Shown here in pieces: positions 59,284-64,000 of a stretch of 64,000 nucleotides of DNA. Position 1 is the first letter of the stretch, and each line of letters opens with the position of its first letter. The notes beneath the pieces were generated by a model that saw nothing but the letters and a program-made list of their open reading frames with translations, did not search any database and was not told the origin of the DNA. Position numbers and translations under genes: made by a program. The stretch is from JANQRX01 sp963663975 (GTDB lineage: Bacteria > Pseudomonadota > Alphaproteobacteria > Rhizobiales > Kaistiaceae). The stretch is from assembly GCA_963663975.2 (NCBI GenBank), contig CAXXRA010000011.1:1-64000 (forward strand). Reading direction: 5' to 3'.

Positions 59284-60636
59284 ATGAGCCAACCCATGAT
59301 CAGCCGGAAGTCGCTTCAGTGGCCCGTAGAGATGCGGGCCACAATGAAGCTCGCCTGGCCGCTGGTGCTCACCAACGTTTCGCAGATGGCGCTGCACACT
59401 ACCGACGTCATTCTGATGGGGTGGCTTGGCCCCGGCGCCCTGGCTTCCGGCGCGCTCGGCACCAGTCTCAACTTCGCGTTTCTCATCTTCGGCATCGGCC
59501 TGGTGACCGCCACATCCCCGATGATCGCCATTGAGCTGGGGCGACGGCGACATTCGGTCCGCGACGTCCGCCGCAGCGTGCGCCAGCGGATGTGGGCGGC
59601 GGTGGCGATCTCGATCCCGATCTGGGTGGTGCTGTGGCAGGGCGAGGCGATCTTCGGACTTCTCGGCCAGGATCCGGACGTGGCCAGGGAGGGCGCGCGC
59701 TACCTGCGCACCCTGCAATGGGGCATTCTGCCGTTTCTGATCTACGTCGTCCTGAGGAACTTCGTCGCCGCGCTCGAGCGGCCGATGTATGCGCTGTGGG
59801 TCGCCGCTGCGGCGATCGTGATCAATGCCTTGTTGGTGTGGACGCTGATGTTCGGGCGCTTCGGCCTGCCGGCGCTGGGGCTTCCCGGGGCGGGGATCGG
59901 CACCACGGTGACCAATCTCCTGATGGCGGTGGGACTCGGCGTGCTGCTGTCGATCGACCGGCGCTTCCGGCGCTATCATTTGTTCGGTCGCTTCTGGCGG
60001 CCCGATTGGCAGCGCTTTCGCGAGTTGTGGAGGATCGGTCTGCCGATCGCCGTCACCTTGTTATCCGAGGTGACGATCTTCAGTGCGGCGGCCTTCCTGA
60101 TGGGGATCATCGGTGCCGACCAACTGGCCGCCCACGCCATCGCCATTCAGGTCGCCTCGCTGGTATTCATGGTGCCCTTGGGGTTGGGCATGGCAGCCAC
60201 CGTCAGGGTCGGGCTGGCGCTCGGTCGTGGCGATCCTGGCGGCATCACCAGGGCCGGGTGGTCGGCGTTTGCGCTGGCTATTGTTTACGCGAGTGGGACC
60301 GCGCTGATCCTGATCGTTGCCGGCCGACAGATCGTGGGGGTATTTCTCGACCTGGGTGAGCCCGCCCATCGCCGTGTCGTCGACCTCGCCATCCTCTATC
60401 TGGCGTTTGCCGCGCTGTTCCAGCTTGTGGATGCCGGACAGGCGGCGGCGATCGGTTTGTTGCGCGGTCTCAACGACACCAAGGTACCGATGATCATCGC
60501 AGCCATCGGCTATTGGGGCATCGGAACCCCGGTCAGCGTTATCCTGGCGTTCTGGGTCGGCTGGGAGGGCGTCGGCATATGGACCGGCCTGGCGGTCGGG
60601 TTGGCGGCGGTGGCGGTGATGCTCAGTGTTCGGTAG
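59284..60636 (+). CDS. MATE-family multidrug exporter (NorM-like)
   Basis: 450 residues, about twelve membrane segments in two homologous halves. LAWPLVLTNVSQMALHTTDV ILMGWLG is the MATE N-terminal signature; the second half starts near ELWRIGLPIAVTLLSEVTIF. Exports cationic compounds using sodium or protons. Single gene. Confidence 0.93.
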   Translation: MSQPMISRKSLQWPVEMRATMKLAWPLVLTNVSQMALHTTDVILMGWLGPGALASGALGTSLNFAFLIFGIGLVTATSPMIAIELGRRRHSVRDVRRSVRQRMWAAVAISIPIWVVLWQGEAIFGLLGQDPDVAREGARYLRTLQWGILPFLIYVVLRNFVAALERPMYALWVAAAAIVINALLVWTLMFGRFGLPALGLPGAGIGTTVTNLLMAVGLGVLLSIDRRFRRYHLFGRFWRPDWQRFRELWRIGLPIAVTLLSEVTIFSAAAFLMGIIGADQLAAHAIAIQVASLVFMVPLGLGMAATVRVGLALGRGDPGGITRAGWSAFALAIVYASGTALILIVAGRQIVGVFLDLGEPAHRRVVDLAILYLAFAALFQLVDAGQAAAIGLLRGLNDTKVPMIIAAIGYWGIGTPVSVILAFWVGWEGVGIWTGLAVGLAAVAVMLSVR

Positions 60637-60955
60637 CTGCGCCGCGAGCGCCTCGGTCTTGTGGGACCTCACCGGGTCGAAGGGCTGGAGGCGGGGGTGC
60701 TCGGCTGATGGGGCGGGCTCTGCCACTGGCGACGACCGCGGCCGCCGAATCCGCAAAGGCTGAATTACATTCGTGCCGCCCGCCGCTATTCCGGTAGCGG
60801 AATGTCGCCATCCTCGTCACCAAAGACCTTGTCGAAGCGATGGCCGCCACCGCCTGCGCTTCAGATGGAGATTGCCCAGTCGGCTTATATGGACGAGGCG
60901 CGCTTCGCGGCAACTTGGCGGCACGACCGGGCATCAAGGCGCGGCGCGTGCCGGC
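60637..60955. other. 319-bp intergenic region, no gene seen
   Basis: Between convergent MATE exporter and ABC permease stop. No convincing frame, hairpin with T-tract, or repeat noticed. Confidence 0.45.
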
Positions 60956-62092
60956 TCAGTCCAGCGTGCGGCGGTAGCGCAGCAACGCGATGGCGGCCAC
61001 CGCCGCCCAGAACGCCAGCAGCGGCCAGGTATGGGGCAGCACTTCGGCCACGCCGCCGCCTTTGAGCATGACGCTGCGTACCGCTCGCAGAAAATGGGTG
61101 AGCGGGATGATTTCGCCGATCGTCTGAGCCCAACCGGGCATGCCACGGAAGGGAAACATGAAGCCCGACAGCAGGATCGACGGCAGGAAGAAGAAGAAGG
61201 TCATCTGCATCGCCTGCATCTGGTTGCGGGCAACGGTCGAGAAGGTGTAGCCGAGCGTCACATTGGCGGCCAGGAACAGGACCGTAACCGACAGCAGAAC
61301 CGTCAGCGGCCCCTCCATCGGAACCGCAAACAGGATCGCCGCGGCCACCAGGATCACGGCAACCTGGAGAAAACCGAAGCCGATATAGGGCACGATCTTG
61401 CCGATCATGATTTCGTAGGGCCGGGCAGGCATGGCCATCAGGTTTTCCATCGTCCCGCGCTCCACCTCGCGGGTCAGCGCCAGGCCGGTCATCAGGATTG
61501 TCGTCATGGTCAGGATCGTCCCCAGGAGCCCCGGGACGATGTTATAGGCGGCGATGCCTTCCGGGTTGTACAAGCGATGAAGAACGAGCTCGAACGATCC
61601 GTTGCCCGATGGTAGCTGGAGCGCGCCGCCGGTCTCGCGTTCGACCGCCCGCCGGATCAATTCAGACAGCGCGTTCAGTCCGCCCGAGGTCGCGGAAGGA
61701 TCGCTGGCGTCGGCTTGGACCAGAATCTGGGGCCGATCGCCGCGCACGACGCCTCGCCCGAAATCGCTCGGTATGGTCACCACGTAGGAAACCTCGCCAA
61801 GCTCAAGCATGCGCTCGGCCGCTGCCTCGTCGAGCGATCGGTCAATGATGCTGAAATAGTCCGATGTTTGCATGGCCGACACCACCGAGCGCGCGATCGG
61901 GCCATTGTCGGCGGCCACGATCGCCGTCGGCAACTGGCGCGGATCGGTGTTGATGGCGTAGCCGAACAGAACAAGCTGCAGAATGGGCACGCCAATGATC
62001 ATCGCGAAGGTCAGGCGGTCGCGGCGCATCTGGATGACCTCCTTGACCATCACCGCGTAAATCCGCGCCCAGGAAAAACGGCGATAGGTCAT
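60956..62092 (-). CDS. ABC-2 type exporter permease (YhhJ/YbhR-like)
   Basis: 378 residues. One N-terminal helix (FAMIIGVPILQLVLFGYAIN), large periplasmic domain, then five helices including GLLGTILTMTTILMTGLALT REVERGTMENLM. Inner-membrane exporter subunit. ATG overlaps the ATPase stop by 4 bp; with the HlyD protein it forms a three-gene operon. Confidence 0.92.
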   Translation of the reverse strand: MTYRRFSWARIYAVMVKEVIQMRRDRLTFAMIIGVPILQLVLFGYAINTDPRQLPTAIVAADNGPIARSVVSAMQTSDYFSIIDRSLDEAAAERMLELGEVSYVVTIPSDFGRGVVRGDRPQILVQADASDPSATSGGLNALSELIRRAVERETGGALQLPSGNGSFELVLHRLYNPEGIAAYNIVPGLLGTILTMTTILMTGLALTREVERGTMENLMAMPARPYEIMIGKIVPYIGFGFLQVAVILVAAAILFAVPMEGPLTVLLSVTVLFLAANVTLGYTFSTVARNQMQAMQMTFFFFLPSILLSGFMFPFRGMPGWAQTIGEIIPLTHFLRAVRSVMLKGGGVAEVLPHTWPLLAFWAAVAAIALLRYRRTLD

Positions 62093-63042
62093 GATCGGCC
62101 CCGATGAGAAGCGAAATTGTCCGGGGCCTCGCCCATCAGACGGATGAAAACATCCTCCAGAATGGTCTCGCCGGCTTCCGCGGTCGCGCCGGTTCCCGCG
62201 ATCGCTGCGCGCACATCCTCGGCCAGCCGCGCCGGATCGGTTCCCACGACGTGGAGATCGGTGCCGAAGATGGCGGTTTCCTCGACGCCATCGCCGCGCC
62301 TCAGGCGGTGCGCTATGGCCGCCTGGTCGCCGCCGCGGATCACGAATGTGTGGAGCCCGGAGGCCGCCACGACCTCAGCTACCGTGCCGCGGGCAACGAT
62401 GTTGCCATAGGAGATGTAGATGATGCGGTGGCAGCGCTCGGCCTCGTCCATGTAGTGGGTCGACACCAGAACAGTCAGGCCATCGGCTGCAAGCTGGTGA
62501 ATCTCGTCCCAGAACTCGCGCCGCGCTTTTGGATCGACGCCGGCGGTGGGCTCATCGAGGAGCAGGAGTTGGGGCTGATGCATGACCGAGGCCGCCAACG
62601 CCAGCCGCTGCTTCCAGCCGCCGGAGAGCGTACCGGCGAGCTGGTGCTGCCGGGTCGTCAGGCCGAGCCGATCCAAGGTTGAGGCGACGCTTTCGCGCCG
62701 CGATTGCAGCCGATAAATCCGCGCCACGAAGTCGAGATTCTCTCGGATCGTCAGGTCCTCGTACAGCGAAAAGCGCTGCGTCATGTAGCCGACTTCGAGC
62801 TTGATGCGGTCGGATTCGGTCACGATGTCGTAGCCCAGGCACGTGCCGCTTCCCTCGTCGGGCTTGAGCAGCCCGCAAATCATCCGGATCGTCGTCGTCT
62901 TGCCGGAACCGTTCGGCCCGAGAAACCCGACGATTTCGCCGCGGTCGATCTGCAGGTCGATGTGATTGACGACGGTGTTGCCGTCGAAAATCTTGGTCAG
63001 CCCTTCGATCGCGACGACCTGGTCGCCATTGGTCAAGGCCAT
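62089..63042 (-). CDS. ABC-2 exporter ATPase
   Basis: 317 residues. Walker A GPNGSGKTTT, signature LSGGWKQRLALA, Walker B LLLLDEPTAGVDP, His switch STHYMDEAE. Start ATG 63042 overlaps the HlyD stop (TGATG). Energises the permease; substrate unknown, probably hydrophobic compounds as for YbhF-type systems. Confidence 0.93.
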   Translation of the reverse strand: MALTNGDQVVAIEGLTKIFDGNTVVNHIDLQIDRGEIVGFLGPNGSGKTTTIRMICGLLKPDEGSGTCLGYDIVTESDRIKLEVGYMTQRFSLYEDLTIRENLDFVARIYRLQSRRESVASTLDRLGLTTRQHQLAGTLSGGWKQRLALAASVMHQPQLLLLDEPTAGVDPKARREFWDEIHQLAADGLTVLVSTHYMDEAERCHRIIYISYGNIVARGTVAEVVAASGLHTFVIRGGDQAAIAHRLRRGDGVEETAIFGTDLHVVGTDPARLAEDVRAAIAGTGATAEAGETILEDVFIRLMGEAPDNFASHRGRS

Positions 63043-63998
63043 CACTCGCTCATGATCGTCACGTCGACCGGCTGGCCGACCTTCAGCTTCAGGGCTCCGT
63101 CCGTGGGCCGTGCCTCGACCAGAAAGACCAGCTTCTCCCGCGTGTCCTGGGAGAAGATGATCGGTGGCGTGAACTCGGCCTCGGTGGCCACGAACTCGAT
63201 GATCGCGGTCATCCCCTCGGCACATCCGTCGCAGCCGACGCCGACGGTCTGCCCAGGCCCGGTTCCGGCGAGCTCGGCCTGGGGAACGAAGAAGCGGATC
63301 ATGCGGTTGTCGTCGGGCAACAGCGAGACCACGGTACGCCCGCTGCCCACCAAATCGCCGACCTCGAAGAGGGTGTCTTCGACCAGCGCGGCAACCGGCG
63401 ACACCATCGTCCGCCTGTCGAGCCGGATCCGCGCCCTCGACAGCGTCGCCACAAACGCGGCGACATTGCGCTCCGCCGCCTCGACCTGCTCCGGTCGCGC
63501 CGGCAGCCGCGCCACCAGCAGCTGCCGCTCGATGGCCTCGGCCGAGGCTTCGGCGGTATCGCGCCGGGTGCGCGCGTCGTCGAGGATGGATTGCGCGGCG
63601 AACCCGCTTTGGCGCAGCTGCAGTTTGCGCCGGTAGTCGTCTTCGGCGTGGTTGAAGGCGGTGCGCTCCCGCGCCAGATCGGCCGCGATCACCGCCACCT
63701 CTTCTTCGCGCTTGCCGGTCTTGAGGTTGGCAAGCTCGGCCCGCGCTTGCGCCAGTCGGGCCTCCGCGGCGGCGACGGCTTCGAGCTGATCGGCGTCGTC
63801 GAGCGAAAACAACAAATCGCCCGGGCTTACGCGCTGGCCGGCCCTGACCGGGCGTTCGATCAGCCGCCCGCCGGTTTCGGCAGCGATGTTGACGTAAATC
63901 CCCTCGACATAGCCCTGCAGCAGCTGGTCGTCGTCGCTCGAGCAGGCCGCCAGCAGCGGCGCGACAATCAGCAAGGCGGGCAGGGGCGGGCGCATCAT
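63042..63998 (-). CDS. HlyD-family periplasmic adaptor lipoprotein
   Basis: 318 residues. N-terminal lipobox LLAAC puts the lipidated Cys at 19, so it is membrane anchored. Barrel-sandwich halves flank a coiled-coil hairpin (LAQARAELANLKTGKREEEV to EASAEAIERQLLVARLP). It links the ABC-2 exporter to an outer channel. Starts two bases from the window edge; ATG 63998 and 63995 are equivalent. Confidence 0.9.
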   Translation of the reverse strand: MMRPPLPALLIVAPLLAACSSDDDQLLQGYVEGIYVNIAAETGGRLIERPVRAGQRVSPGDLLFSLDDADQLEAVAAAEARLAQARAELANLKTGKREEEVAVIAADLARERTAFNHAEDDYRRKLQLRQSGFAAQSILDDARTRRDTAEASAEAIERQLLVARLPARPEQVEAAERNVAAFVATLSRARIRLDRRTMVSPVAALVEDTLFEVGDLVGSGRTVVSLLPDDNRMIRFFVPQAELAGTGPGQTVGVGCDGCAEGMTAIIEFVATEAEFTPPIIFSQDTREKLVFLVEARPTDGALKLKVGQPVDVTIMSE

Positions 63999-64000
63999 CG

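Overview
The window reads as high-GC alphaproteobacterial chromosome. The evidence is the murA / DUF2948 / hisD / UPF0262 / maf / yacG gene order, a cysG-DUF2849-cysI-cysH-DUF934 sulfur operon, an Agl-type alpha-glucoside ABC transporter with a LacI-family repressor, and CIRCE-controlled groESL. No replication, phage-structural or conjugation block is visible, so I read it as chromosome with a mobile-element-rich left half. Genus cannot be decided from the sequence.

Layout. 0-6.4 kb: a HAD-IIA hydrolase cut by the window edge, a sigma-54 activator, a secreted unknown, groES-groEL with promoter, CIRCE and terminator, then a secreted protein with ten beta/gamma-crystallin calcium motifs whose 5' end is cut by an IS5-family element. 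6.4-10.2 kb: scrap zone (IS copy 1, a frameshifted sugar-phosphate isomerase, truncated IS91-type recombinase, SRPBCC fragment, IS3 and IS630 fragments). 10.2-17.1 kb: an integrated element in tRNA-Phe, bounded by a 45-bp copy of the tRNA 3' end and carrying a tyrosine integrase, a lectin-like secreted protein and other small secreted proteins; a second IS5 copy has hit the integrase stop. 17.5-26.9 kb: core genes (alpha/beta hydrolase, yacG, maf, UPF0262, hisD, DUF2948, murA, pit, DUF47) peppered with a small inverted-repeat (MITE-like) element that sits exactly at gene starts and stops. 27-30 kb: IS3 debris, a 3'-truncated tRNA-Thr and a complete IS3 element.

30-46 kb: ATP-grasp ligase plus pterin dehydratase, a spondin-domain protein, a GT9 glycosyltransferase, 6-phosphogluconate dehydrogenase, a large membrane protein with 129-bp tandem repeats, an HpcH/HpaI aldolase, then the aglR-aglEFG-aglK cluster with two operator palindromes and no aglA glucosidase. 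46-52 kb: siroheme/sulfite/APS reductase operon and small accessory genes. 52.4-54.9 kb: an AT-rich foreign patch with a decayed zinc-ribbon gene, IS5 copy 3, an orphan antitoxin and a fragment. 54.9-64 kb: Rieske protein, zwf divergent from an SMP-30 lactonase, an MliC-domain secreted protein, a MATE exporter and an HlyD/ATPase/permease exporter operon.

Functionally, zwf, an SMP-30-type lactonase and gnd (20 kb away) could supply the oxidative pentose route fed by alpha-glucosides imported by Agl; the cys operon takes APS to sulfide. The most unusual items are the ten-motif crystallin protein, the tandem-repeat membrane protein, the gene-boundary MITE family (one copy carrying a captured IS481 fragment), and the tRNA-Phe element.
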